From Pseudodesulfovibrio senegalensis (GTDB lineage: Bacteria; Desulfobacterota; Desulfovibrionia; Desulfovibrionales; Desulfovibrionaceae): a stretch of DNA of 64,000 bases. Each line of letters begins with the position of its first letter. Position 1 is the first letter of the stretch. The notes beneath the pieces were generated by a model, which worked only from the letters and a program-made list of their open reading frames with translations, had not been told where the DNA came from and searched no databases. Below are positions 29,019-37,312 of the stretch, one piece after another. The stretch spans positions 248,001 to 312,000 of the forward strand of contig NZ_WAIE01000001.1 of NCBI RefSeq assembly GCF_008830225.1, given 5' to 3'. The translations under genes were made by a program, and so were the position numbers.

Positions 29019-30084
29019 CCTCAACCCCTATGCGCGGTTGAACGACCTGCGGGAAATCCGGCGGGCGCAGGGGGCGGGCAACGCGGTTCCATTGTGCGTG
29101 CAGTTTCATTCGCCGCAACAGGAGGCGGACGACACTCCGGTGTTGTCCGTGGCCTTCCGGCAGGGCGAGGAAGTGGCGTGCCTGCGTTCCGAACAGGCGC
29201 TGAACACGGGCAATGCCGCGGTGCTTTCGGATTTCATGGACTGGAGCATGTCGGTCATGCCCTGCGAGCGCTATTCGCTCATTGTCTGGGGCCACGGCAG
29301 CGGGGCCGTGGATGCGGAAAGCATGGCCGAACTCACGGCCGAGACCGTCAAGTCCGTTGCCTACGACTATACGGACGGGGATGCCCTGACCACGGCCGAG
29401 CTGGCGCAGGCTCTCGGTTCCGTGTTGGGCGACAGGCGTTTGGACGTTTTGGGCTTCGATGCCTGTCACATGGGGTCTGCGGAGGTCATGGCTGAACTGG
29501 CGCGGTTCTGCGGTGTGTACGTGGGTTCGGAAACCGTGATCCCGCCGGTGGGCTGGCCCTATGACCTTGTGCTTGATGACATGGCCGCTCTGGTGGATTC
29601 GTCTGCCGAAGAGGTGGGCGCGGCTGTTTGCCGCCGGTACGGCCAGCGGACCTCTGCCTCGAAATCCGTATGCCTTTCGGCCGTTGATACGGACCGGATG
29701 GAGCGGGTTCTTGAGGCTGTCCGCGCCATGGTGGAGGGCTGCGTGCAGCATATGCATGATCCGGCGGCTTTCTGTGCCCTGTACCGTGCGGCCCGGCAAT
29801 GCCTTCGGTTCGGGGACCATTTTGTTGATCTTGGCGATTTTGCGCGCTGCCTTGCCGGACAGCAGTTGCCTGCGGGCCTGTCCGCCCGTGCCGACGCCGT
29901 GTTTCGGGCCGTGAGTGACGCCGTGTTCCATCTGACCCAGCACAATCTGCAACAAGCCACGGGCATGGCTGCAGTGTTTCCCTTCAACCCCTTGTCCGAG
30001 ACACTTGCCCGGCGATACGCGGGCCTGCGGTTTGCCCGTGAAACAGGCTGGAACGAATTGCTCGATGCCTTTCATCGCGGGTGA
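28975..30084 (+). CDS. Clostripain-family (C11) cysteine protease, probable leader peptidase
   Basis: The gene encodes 369 residues of the clan CD fold: an opening strand MIFLAADNDLNPYA, catalytic His107 in VWGHGSG and catalytic Cys164 in GFDACHMGS, the usual C11 signatures. There is no signal peptide, so it should act in the cytoplasm, unlike secreted clostripain. The ATG has GGGAGG six bases upstream and lies 44 bases inside the maturase A gene, showing tight coupling. C11 enzymes cut after Arg or Lys; both A peptides have Lys near the leader-tail junction (GEAGK), which is a candidate cleavage site. The leader-peptidase role is inferred. Confidence 0.88.
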   Translation: MDRLGIMIFLAADNDLNPYARLNDLREIRRAQGAGNAVPLCVQFHSPQQEADDTPVLSVAFRQGEEVACLRSEQALNTGNAAVLSDFMDWSMSVMPCERYSLIVWGHGSGAVDAESMAELTAETVKSVAYDYTDGDALTTAELAQALGSVLGDRRLDVLGFDACHMGSAEVMAELARFCGVYVGSETVIPPVGWPYDLVLDDMAALVDSSAEEVGAAVCRRYGQRTSASKSVCLSAVDTDRMERVLEAVRAMVEGCVQHMHDPAAFCALYRAARQCLRFGDHFVDLGDFARCLAGQQLPAGLSARADAVFRAVSDAVFHLTQHNLQQATGMAAVFPFNPLSETLARRYAGLRFARETGWNELLDAFHRG

Positions 30085-30180
30085 AAATGGGCGATCCCGT
30101 GTTAGATTCATTATAAATTGTCAAATTATCGCATAGGAAACGGAATAATTTTTGACCATTGGGGCAGGGGATGTCATATG

Positions 30181-30282
30181 GTGGAGCAAAGCTCCACAGC
30201 CCTGTTCCCCGTTGCGTTGCCGTGCAAAGCCGGCATGACCTTCCTGGGCGCGCGGACCGGGGTGGTGGATTCTTGCATCCAC
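30181..30282 (+). other. Two small hairpins in the leader of the cytochrome operon
   Basis: In the 229 bases before the cytochrome genes there are two short perfect stems: GTGGAGC-AAA-GCTCCAC at 30181-30197 and GTGGAT/ATCCAC at 30265-30282. Neither has a T-run. They may be leader structure in the mRNA; no known riboswitch pattern is seen. Confidence 0.35.
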
Positions 30283-30313
30283 ATGGGAGAACGCAGCCGT
30301 AAGGAGGAACCCC

Positions 30314-31375
30314 ATGGACACGCTGGCCCTCATCCCCAACGCCGATCCTCTTCCTGTTGCCTGGTGGTGGTTCGAAGGACTGAACCTGGTGACATTCGTG
30401 ATCCACATTATCATGGTCAATGCGGTGGTGGGCGGCGGATTGTTCGCCCTGTACCTGTGGTTTTCGGACCGCACCGAACCCCTGGCGGGCGCGCTTGCAG
30501 GCAAGCTGCCTGTTTTTTTTGCCCTGATGGTCAATTTCGGGGTGGCGCCGTTGCTCTTCCTTCAGGTCCTGTACGGGCAGTTCTTCTACACCAGTGCGGT
30601 CATGTCCGCGGTGTGGTGGCTGAGCATCGTCGGATTGCTCATTCTCGGTTACTATTCACTGTATATCCACCAGCACCGCCTGAAAAAGGACGGCTCCCGG
30701 ATTCCTTTGTTCCTCGGTTTGGGAATGCTCCTTGCCCTGTGCGTTTCGCTGGTGCTGACCAGTGTGCTCTCACTCATGGAACGCCCGGACCAATGGCTGG
30801 AATATTTCGGCAACGCACGGGGGACGGTCCTCGGTTTGTTCCATGCCGAGGCCGCGCCCCGGTATCTGCATTTCTTGTTTTCCTCCCTTGCTGTTGGCGG
30901 GCTGGTTGCCGCGCTGCTGGCCGGACGGGACAAACGCCTGCAGGGCCATGCCGCAGAAAAGGCCCGCATTGTGGGCATGAAGCTTTTTGCCACGGCCACC
31001 CTGCTGCAAATGGCCACGGGCCTGTGGTGGCTCATTTCCCTTGAGCGCGATGTGATGTTGCAGTTCATGGGCGACAATGCGCTGGCCACCGGCCTTTTCG
31101 TGGTGGCCGTGGGCCTGACCCTGCCCGCGCTTTCCGCCGGGTTCCGGGGCAAGCCAAAGGAGGCCGCGGTCTGGACGCTGATTACCATTACGGCCATGGT
31201 CTGCGTTCGGGCCATGCTGCGCAGTTTCAAGCTCGCCCCGTATTTTTCGCCGAAGAACCTGACCGTTAACCTTGAATTTTCACCGTTGCTGCTGTTTCTG
31301 ATTACGCTGGTTCTGGGACTCGTCATTGTCGCCTACATGCTGCGTCTGGCCTTCAGAACGCAAGGGGAGGGCTAG
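30314..31375 (+). CDS. Cytochrome bd subunit I-like membrane protein
   Basis: This 353-residue integral membrane protein has about eight or nine helices. It starts with a WWFEGLNLVTFVIHIIMVN helix and has an RYLHFLFSSLAVGG helix near residue 195; both resemble haem-ligand His helices of the CydA superfamily. A strong site (AAGGAGG) precedes the ATG. The stop is three bases before the next gene, a second CydA-like subunit with fused cytochrome c, so the two should form one complex. It is not a canonical CydA or CydB. It could accept quinol electrons or serve as a structural partner; that is not settled by sequence. Confidence 0.75.
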   Translation: MDTLALIPNADPLPVAWWWFEGLNLVTFVIHIIMVNAVVGGGLFALYLWFSDRTEPLAGALAGKLPVFFALMVNFGVAPLLFLQVLYGQFFYTSAVMSAVWWLSIVGLLILGYYSLYIHQHRLKKDGSRIPLFLGLGMLLALCVSLVLTSVLSLMERPDQWLEYFGNARGTVLGLFHAEAAPRYLHFLFSSLAVGGLVAALLAGRDKRLQGHAAEKARIVGMKLFATATLLQMATGLWWLISLERDVMLQFMGDNALATGLFVVAVGLTLPALSAGFRGKPKEAAVWTLITITAMVCVRAMLRSFKLAPYFSPKNLTVNLEFSPLLLFLITLVLGLVIVAYMLRLAFRTQGEG

Positions 31376-31378
31376 GTC

Positions 31379-34042
31379 ATGCAATATCCGTTTTGGGAAC
31401 TGACAACCTATGGCGGCGGGTTCTTCATCGCATTGATCGCCGTGGTCCATGTGTACGTGGCCCATTTTGCAGTGGGCGGGGGGCTGTTTCTGCCCCTGTT
31501 CGAATCCATGGCCTACAAAAGGGATTCCGAGCCGCTGCTGGCATACGTGAAGAGCCACACGCGCTTCTTCCTTTTGCTGACCATGGTCTTCGGCGGCATG
31601 ACCGGAGTGGGTATCTGGTACACCATTTCCGTGCTTGCGCCGCAGGCCACGTCCACGCTCATCCACACTTTCGTGTTCGGTTGGGCCACGGAGTGGGTCT
31701 GTTTCCTCGTGGAGATCGTGGCTCTGCTGATCTACTATTACAGGTTCGGCAAAATGAGCCGCGCCAGTCATCTGGTGGTGGGCTGGATATATTTTGTGGC
31801 CGCATGGCTTTCGCTGTTTCTCATCAACGGCATCATCGGGTTCATGCTCACGCCCGGCGGCTGGCTTGAGGGGGGTGGATTCTGGGCTGCCTTCTTCAAT
31901 CCTTCGTTCTGGCCGAGCCTGTTCTTCCGCACGTTCATGGCCTTCATGATCGCCGGGCTGTTCGGTTTTCTCACGGCCCATCGCATCGAAGACCGGGAAG
32001 CACGCGAGACCGTGTTCCGGTCCTGCGCCCTGTGGGTGTCCGTTTCCATAGTTTTGGCCATGCTCAGCGGCTGGTGGTATTGCTCGGTGTTTCCGCCCGA
32101 GGCGGCGCACCGGCTGGCGCTGCGCGCCGCACGCATCACCGATTTCTATCGGCTCATACCGATTTTTGCGGCAGGCCTGTTCGTGCTCGGGGCCGTGATG
32201 ATGGTTCGTCTGCCGCGGGGCGCGCGGATTGCCCTGTCCCTGATCCTGTTCATGTTGGGGTTCGGTTTTATCGGTTCCTTTGAATTTTTGCGCGAGGCAG
32301 GGCGCAAGCCGTACGTTATCCATGGCTATATGTATTCCAACCAGATACTGCCTTCGGAGGTGGAAGCCCTTGACAGGGATGGACTTCTGGCCACGGCCAA
32401 ATGGGTGCGTCCGAACCTGCTGCAAGACGGCCACAGGGTGGAGGCCGGGCAAAAACTCTTCCAGCTGCAATGCAGCGGTTGCCATTCCATTGGCGGCCCC
32501 ATGAACGACATCATGCCCCTGACCGAAAAATATCCGGTCATCGGCATGGATGCCAAGCTGTCCGGCATGGGCACGCTCTCGCCCATGATGCCGCCGTTCG
32601 TGGGCACGCCGGACGAGCGCATGGCCCTTGCCGAGTACATCGTCAACGAACTGCATGGGGGCAAGCCCGGCAATCGGGTTTTCGAGGACGTGGACTTGCC
32701 CGTGGACATTCCGCCCTTCAACGCGGACACGGACGAGTACGTGTTGCTGGCCTGGAACAATCTGGGCATGCATTGCATTTCGGACAGCTACTCCGAATGG
32801 GTGTTGCTGCCCCCGGCCAACGACATCTACGCCCAGCTCATCCGCCGTGGTGACACACCACAGGTGATCACCCAGGGCGTGACCCTGCATTACCACGTTC
32901 AGGAGGGCTTTGAGCGGCCCGCCGAGCGATGCCTGTTCTGGAAGCACGTCAAGAGCATCTTCGGTGCGCAGCCTCCGGACAACGTGGGCCTTTGCGGCAA
33001 CGGCCTTGCCGGGGAAATGCATTTGCAGAAGGAAATGAAGAGCTTCGAGGCCAGCCTGATTCCTGTGGAACCGTACCCCGAGGGCGGCGGGTTCAACCCG
33101 TTCCCCATATTCACGGTGGAGGCGCGTGACGCCGAAACCGGCAGGGTCTTGGCCGTGACCAAAACCGTAGCGCCCACGTCCACGGAAATGGGCTGCAAGA
33201 ACTGCCACGGCGGGCCGTGGGCGGTGGACGATCTGGCCGGCATATCCCAGCCCACGGGGCGGGATGTGCTCAAATCGCACGACAGGCTCAGCAACACGGA
33301 GCTGGTCAAGGCCGCGCAGTCCGGCAAGCCCATGCTCTGCCAGAGCTGCCACCCCGACCCCGTGCTGGGCGCCGAGGGCCAGCCCGAACTGCTGAACCTG
33401 CCCGCGGCCATTCACGGGTTCCATGCCAATTTCCTGTCCGGCCGAGAATCCGAGGCCTGCGCCTATTGCCACCCCAACAGGCCGGACGGGCCTACCAAGT
33501 GCCTGCGCGGTCTGCACGCTTCGGCCAATATCGGCTGCGTGCGCTGTCACGGCACCCTTGAAGACCATGCCCTGTCTTTGCTCAAGCATGAAAAGGAAAA
33601 GGGTAAGCCGGGTGCGGACAGGCTCATGCTTCATCTGAAGCCGCGCATGGCCGATTCCGTAAATGCCATCAACCCGCGCCTGCCGTGGATGCAGGAGCCG
33701 GATTGCCGCACCTGCCACGTGGATCCGGATGAAACCCCCGACGCGTTCGAGGCTTCCGCTTTCAATGTCTGGACTGCAGACGGGGGGCAGCTGTACCGCA
33801 ACAGCCCGGACAGGACCGGTTCCATGATGTGCATCGCCTGTCACAACAGCCCGCATGCAAACTACCCGGCCGTGAACAAATACGGCGCGGACAGGGACAA
33901 CATCGGACCGTTGCAGTATCAGGGCAACAATCGCTCGATTGGTGCGGATGATAATTGCGGTGTCTGCCATTTCGGTCCCGTGACATGGGATGCGCACCAC
34001 CGGGGCAGGGTGGTTCCGGGGGGCGGCGCAGGCGAACAGTAA
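31379..34042 (+). CDS. CydA-like membrane subunit fused to an eight-haem cytochrome c region
   Basis: The gene encodes 887 residues. Roughly the first 315 form about eight membrane helices of the cytochrome bd subunit I type: a helix with VVHVYVAHFAVGGG, then FGWATEWVCFLVEI. The rest should be periplasmic and carries eight CxxCH haem motifs, near residues 365, 606, 654, 694, 720, 776, 818 and 860. The first sits in a class I-like domain. Between haems 1 and 2 is a domain with NNLGMHCISDSYSEW, of a type seen in multihaem cytochromes of metal- and sulfate-reducers. The design suggests electron transfer between the membrane pool and periplasmic carriers, with or without O2 reduction. I do not recognise a named complex. 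Confidence 0.85.
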   Translation: MQYPFWELTTYGGGFFIALIAVVHVYVAHFAVGGGLFLPLFESMAYKRDSEPLLAYVKSHTRFFLLLTMVFGGMTGVGIWYTISVLAPQATSTLIHTFVFGWATEWVCFLVEIVALLIYYYRFGKMSRASHLVVGWIYFVAAWLSLFLINGIIGFMLTPGGWLEGGGFWAAFFNPSFWPSLFFRTFMAFMIAGLFGFLTAHRIEDREARETVFRSCALWVSVSIVLAMLSGWWYCSVFPPEAAHRLALRAARITDFYRLIPIFAAGLFVLGAVMMVRLPRGARIALSLILFMLGFGFIGSFEFLREAGRKPYVIHGYMYSNQILPSEVEALDRDGLLATAKWVRPNLLQDGHRVEAGQKLFQLQCSGCHSIGGPMNDIMPLTEKYPVIGMDAKLSGMGTLSPMMPPFVGTPDERMALAEYIVNELHGGKPGNRVFEDVDLPVDIPPFNADTDEYVLLAWNNLGMHCISDSYSEWVLLPPANDIYAQLIRRGDTPQVITQGVTLHYHVQEGFERPAERCLFWKHVKSIFGAQPPDNVGLCGNGLAGEMHLQKEMKSFEASLIPVEPYPEGGGFNPFPIFTVEARDAETGRVLAVTKTVAPTSTEMGCKNCHGGPWAVDDLAGISQPTGRDVLKSHDRLSNTELVKAAQSGKPMLCQSCHPDPVLGAEGQPELLNLPAAIHGFHANFLSGRESEACAYCHPNRPDGPTKCLRGLHASANIGCVRCHGTLEDHALSLLKHEKEKGKPGADRLMLHLKPRMADSVNAINPRLPWMQEPDCRTCHVDPDETPDAFEASAFNVWTADGGQLYRNSPDRTGSMMCIACHNSPHANYPAVNKYGADRDNIGPLQYQGNNRSIGADDNCGVCHFGPVTWDAHHRGRVVPGGGAGEQ

Positions 34043-34077
34043 TGCCAATGGCCGGGGTGCTGCCCGGCAATCAGGAA

Positions 34078-34107
34078 AGGGTTTGTGGCCGGTTGGCTGC
34101 AAACCCT
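34078..34107 (+). terminator. Possible terminator after the cytochrome operon
   Basis: An eight-base stem AGGGTTTG/CAAACCCT encloses a 14-base partly paired loop and is followed by CTTTC. The T-run is weak. Confidence 0.45.
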
Positions 34108-34242
34108 CTTTCGTGTGTCATGCCCGATGTCTGTTGCAGGAGCATTGATTTATTTATGGTTAAAATTGAAAATATGTGCAATGATCACCACATAATCCAA
34201 GATTTTTGTGATGGGCAGATTCGTTGAGTGAGGGAAGTAGTA

Positions 34243-35397
34243 ATGTTTGCGGCTGGCGATGTTGTTTGGCGAAAATATCTGGTTGTTTGTTCTCTGCTGG
34301 TTCTTGTTGTCGGAGCGTGCTTCGGGTGCGGCGATGACGAATCCATACGGATCGGCTTGTCCGCTCCACTGTCCGGACGGTATTCCGATCTGGGGATTCA
34401 GGGACAAAAGGGAGCCGAACTTGCCGTGGATGCGGTCAATGCCCGCGGTGGCGTTGCCGGACGGACGTTGGAACTGGAAGTGCTGAACGACAGTGGTACG
34501 GTGGAGGGTGCGCTTGATGCGGACCGGACGCTGATGGATCACGACGTGGTGGCTGTGGTGGGGCATTATCTCAGCGCACAGTCTCTGGCCGCGGTGGAGA
34601 AGTTTGCGGACAAGCCCTTGGTGTTTGTTTCCCCCACCACTTCCACACCATTGCTTTCCAGGCAAAAAGACAACTTTTTCCGTGTGATGCCGTCCAATGA
34701 AGAGTGGGCTGCCGCCCTGGCGGGATTTGTGGCCAAAAAGATGGATCGCCCCTCCGTGCTGATGGTGGTGGACGGCGACAACAGGGGTTACACCTCCACG
34801 TTCTGCAATGCTTTTTCCAATCGATATGCGCAGCTTGGAGGAGAAGCTTCTTCAGAGATCCAATTCTATTCGCACTCTGCAGGGTGGCAGCAGGCCGTGG
34901 TGGAGCGCGTGGCTCAGGAAAAGCCCGGAGCCCTGTTGGTGGCTGCTTCGGCAATGGATACGGCTTCGGTTGCGGGAAGGCTCAGGCAGAACGGTTATAA
35001 GCTACCGATTTTAATCACTCCGTGGGCGTATACCAAGGGTTTGGTGCGTGCGGGCGGTTCGGCCGTGGAAGGAGTTATCAGCTCCATGAGCTATGATGAA
35101 AACAGCCGGATGCCGGAATTTGTCGCCTTCAAGGACGCGTTTCGCCGCCGTTTTGAAGCAAAGCCGCATTTTGCTGCGGCGTTTTCCTATGATGCGATCA
35201 TGGCCCTGGCGGACGCGCTTGAACGCACAGCCGGCAAGCCGGCCGGACTCGCCCGGGAATTGGCTCGGGTCCGCGACCTGCCGGGATCCATGGGGCCGTT
35301 TTCCATCAATGATGCCGGCGACGTGCACCGGGCGTATTTCATTGTCACCGTGAAGGACGGCGAACTGCATACGCTTTCGCGGGTGACGGGAGAATAG
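34243..35397 (+). CDS. ABC transporter substrate-binding lipoprotein, branched-chain amino acid (LivJ) type
   Basis: The gene encodes 384 residues. A hydrophobic leader ends with a lipobox-like LVVGAC, so the mature protein is probably lipid-anchored. The mature part begins IRIGLSAPLSGRYSDLG and shows the type I periplasmic binding fold (peripla_BP_6/LivJ). No permease or ATPase gene is adjacent. Orphan binding proteins of this kind can also serve signalling. The ATG at 34243 follows GAGGGAAG; an in-frame GTG at 34228 is less likely. The ligand is unknown. Confidence 0.85.
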   Translation: MFAAGDVVWRKYLVVCSLLVLVVGACFGCGDDESIRIGLSAPLSGRYSDLGIQGQKGAELAVDAVNARGGVAGRTLELEVLNDSGTVEGALDADRTLMDHDVVAVVGHYLSAQSLAAVEKFADKPLVFVSPTTSTPLLSRQKDNFFRVMPSNEEWAAALAGFVAKKMDRPSVLMVVDGDNRGYTSTFCNAFSNRYAQLGGEASSEIQFYSHSAGWQQAVVERVAQEKPGALLVAASAMDTASVAGRLRQNGYKLPILITPWAYTKGLVRAGGSAVEGVISSMSYDENSRMPEFVAFKDAFRRRFEAKPHFAAAFSYDAIMALADALERTAGKPAGLARELARVRDLPGSMGPFSINDAGDVHRAYFIVTVKDGELHTLSRVTGE

Positions 35398-35417
35398 ATT
35401 TTTCGGCAATGAAAAAA

Positions 35418-35445
35418 CCGGCTTCATCGAAAATGATGAAACCGG
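35418..35445. terminator. Bidirectional hairpin terminator
   Basis: An 11-base stem with one mismatch (CCGGCTTCATC/GATGAAACCGG) and a six-base loop has an A-run on the left. It can end the binding-protein transcript and, on the minus strand with its T-run, the tRNA transcript. Confidence 0.75.
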
Positions 35446-35456
35446 CTTGATTTCTT

Positions 35457-35533
<77 letters not shown>

Positions 35534-35597
35534 CCAATGTAAGATCATGAAAAAAGGGTTTCCGCCATGGAGTTGGAAACCCTTTGTGATTTCGTGG

Positions 35598-35674
35598 TGG
35601 CGCGCCCGAGAGGATTCGAACCTCTGACCTACGGATTCGTAGTCCGGCACTCTATCCAGCTGAGCTACGGGCGC
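35598..35674 (-). tRNA. tRNA-Arg (ACG)
   Basis: The 77-base minus-strand cloverleaf starts GCGCCCGTAGCTCAGC, has anticodon ACG in the loop CTACGAA, TTCGAAT in the T-loop and an encoded CCA. A second CCA follows directly in the DNA. It lies 64 bases upstream of the initiator tRNA, probably in the same transcript. The A34 should be deaminated to inosine to read CGU, CGC and CGA. Confidence 0.95.
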
Positions 35675-35744
35675 GCAACGAAGGGTGTTTTTATGCTTTG
35701 CTCGTTCTGTCGTCAAGCACTTTTTTTCTGTTTTGCAACATATT

Positions 35745-36182
35745 TTACCCAAGGTCTATGAAGTGTTGCTGATCCAGCCCGGCCAGCAACAGGAAACTTT
35801 TCGCTTTCAGGGTGATGACCGTGGTGTCGCCGCGATCGGCAAATTCCTTCATGTGGGGCAGGGCCTTTGCGAACTGCTCCTTCAGGGCCATGAGTTCCTC
35901 GCGGTCTCGCGGGGGCAGGTAGGTTGCGGAAACAGTCAGGGCCATGGCCTTGTCCCGATGGTCGGGCAGGTGTTGTTCCCGGGTGTCCATGAGCAGGCTG
36001 GCCTGCGGGTTGGCGCGCAGGTTGCGCATTTTGCGCGTGCCCATGCCCGAGAGCAGCCAGAACGTCTGCGCGTCCGGGGCCGCGGTGTAGGCCATGAGCG
36101 AGGTGTGCGGCAGGTCGCCGCTGCAGGTGGCCAGCACGCATATGTTCTTGGATTGTACAAGCGTCTTGATGGTTTCCAGCAT
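35745..36182 (-). CDS. Pyridoxamine 5'-phosphate oxidase-like flavin-binding family protein
   Basis: The gene encodes 145 residues. The beginning (SKNICVLATCSGDLPHTSLM) is the typical split-barrel opening of the PNPOx-like family, whose members bind FMN, F420 or haem. Its small size and lack of the PdxH C-terminal signature argue against true PdxH. The ATG at 36182 has AAGGAGAAACC upstream; the longer frame to 36374 is rejected. Substrate unknown. Confidence 0.82.
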   Translation of the reverse strand: MLETIKTLVQSKNICVLATCSGDLPHTSLMAYTAAPDAQTFWLLSGMGTRKMRNLRANPQASLLMDTREQHLPDHRDKAMALTVSATYLPPRDREELMALKEQFAKALPHMKEFADRGDTTVITLKAKSFLLLAGLDQQHFIDLG

Positions 36183-36259
36183 GGTTTCTCCTTGATCATA
36201 TATGATACACCCCGGGGCGTGGGCTTGCAATGGTTCCCATGCCCGGGCAAAATGGGGCC

Positions 36260-36943
36260 ATGCAAACGTTGGAACACAAGCTGGAAGCGTCCGAGACCCT
36301 GCTGCTTTCCCTGCTGGAAAGCCACGACCCGAATGCGGTCCGCGTGGCCTGGACCGGGGGCAAGGATTCCACAACGGCCCTGTTCATCTGGAAGGCCGTG
36401 CTGGCGCATGCAGGAAAGGGCGCGCCCCGCGCCATTTCTTTGGACACGGGCTGCAAGTTCCCCGAGGTCCTGGCTTTTCGGGACGCCATGACCCGAGAGT
36501 GGGGCGTTGACCTGTTCGTGGCCCGGCCCGGAGTGTCCCTTTCCGGCTATCCGCTGGCCAGAGACCCGGTTTCCTGCTGCCGCGAACTGAAGATCGAGCC
36601 TTTGAAGAGGGCCATTGGTGAGACCGAAACCCGTGTGCTCATCACCGGCATCCGGCACGACGAACATCCGGACAGGGCCGGGCGTTCCTCGCTCGAACAG
36701 CGGGATACTCTTTCGGGCTGGCCCGCGCACATGGTCTGCAACCCACTGTTGGACTGGACCGAAACCGACATCTGGGCCTTTCACGCCCGGTTCGGTCTGG
36801 CGCATTGCCCGCTTTACGACCACGGATACCGCTCGCTGGGATGCATGCCCTGCACCACGCGCGGGCAAGGTGGAGAGCGCTCCGGCCGTGCCGCTGCCAA
36901 GGAAGCGCACATGGCCCAGCTTTCCAGTCTCGGATATTTCTGA
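36260..36943 (+). CDS. PAPS reductase/ATP sulfurylase-family (adenine nucleotide alpha-hydrolase) protein
   Basis: This protein of about 227 residues has the PP-loop nucleotide motif VAWTGGKDSTTAL near residue 30, followed by ISLDTGCKFPEV. The cysteine pair region DPVSCCRELK and the C-terminal CMPCTTRGQGGERSGR resemble assimilatory PAPS/APS reductases and related iron-sulfur sulfotransferases. Dissimilatory sulfate reducers use AprAB instead, so this is either an assimilatory enzyme or a relative acting on another thio substrate. The start is uncertain: ATG codons at 36230, 36239 and 36260 all lack a strong ribosome-binding site. Confidence 0.82.
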   Translation: MQTLEHKLEASETLLLSLLESHDPNAVRVAWTGGKDSTTALFIWKAVLAHAGKGAPRAISLDTGCKFPEVLAFRDAMTREWGVDLFVARPGVSLSGYPLARDPVSCCRELKIEPLKRAIGETETRVLITGIRHDEHPDRAGRSSLEQRDTLSGWPAHMVCNPLLDWTETDIWAFHARFGLAHCPLYDHGYRSLGCMPCTTRGQGGERSGRAAAKEAHMAQLSSLGYF

Positions 36944-37088
36944 TTTCTATCCATACTATTGCAACAATCCATACCGTGCAGATGGAAAAGATGTAATTCG
37001 TCTTTTCTATGCAATTTTTTGCTGTAACGCCGTCATGATGCATGCGTAAATCATGATGTTCGCTTTCGGCGGGCGTCGAGAATTATGT

Positions 37089-37102
37089 TGATTGATCAAT
37101 CA
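37089..37102. promoter_or_regulatory. 14-base perfect palindrome upstream of the ech promoter
   Basis: TGATTGATCAATCA is a perfect palindrome 78 bases before the -35 element, a position suited to an activator. It contains TTGAT and ATCAA half-sites but with two bases between them, not the four of an FNR/CRP site. Confidence 0.45.
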
Positions 37103-37180
37103 GCGCCGACGTAAATATGATTATTCGGCCTAATTGCATAAAAAAACACCATGTTTACCCGCTTGTGAAAAAAGAAACTA

Positions 37181-37218
37181 TTGACCTAATGGTTTTTTTT
37201 TCATAATAACCGCGGTTA
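37181..37218 (+). promoter_or_regulatory. Sigma-70 promoter of echABCDEF with overlapping operator
   Basis: TTGACC (37181-37186) and TAATAA (37204-37209) are separated by exactly 17 bases. A perfect 12-base palindrome, TAACCGCGGTTA (37207-37218), begins inside the -10 and covers the expected start of transcription, a typical repressor position. Confidence 0.65.
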
Positions 37219-37312
37219 CCTCGGTAAAGGTTTGCGGTTTAGAGGGGTTACAGTTGTACGGGGGTGCAGCTTTCCTCTTCGCAAGGCAGGCAACCAATCA
37301 AAAGGGGTGTTC

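Larger units (their letters stand above)
36944..37312. other. AT-rich region upstream of the ech hydrogenase operon
   Basis: These 369 bases contain no gene. They are AT-rich and hold the ech promoter (37181-37209) and two perfect palindromes: TGATTGATCAATCA (37089-37102) and TAACCGCGGTTA (37207-37218), the latter overlapping the -10. The mRNA leader would be about 95 bases, with a GGTTACAG and an AAGGGGTG ribosome-binding site before the first start codon. Confidence 0.6.

Noticed and set aside
35595-35600. Double CCA at the tRNA-Arg 3' end as a functional feature
   Set aside because: The second CCA is simply in the genomic DNA after the mature end and should be removed in processing. There is no evidence of a special role.
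37088-37099. FNR/CRP-type site in the ech upstream region
   Set aside because: TTGAT and ATCAA half-sites are present but are separated by two bases instead of four.
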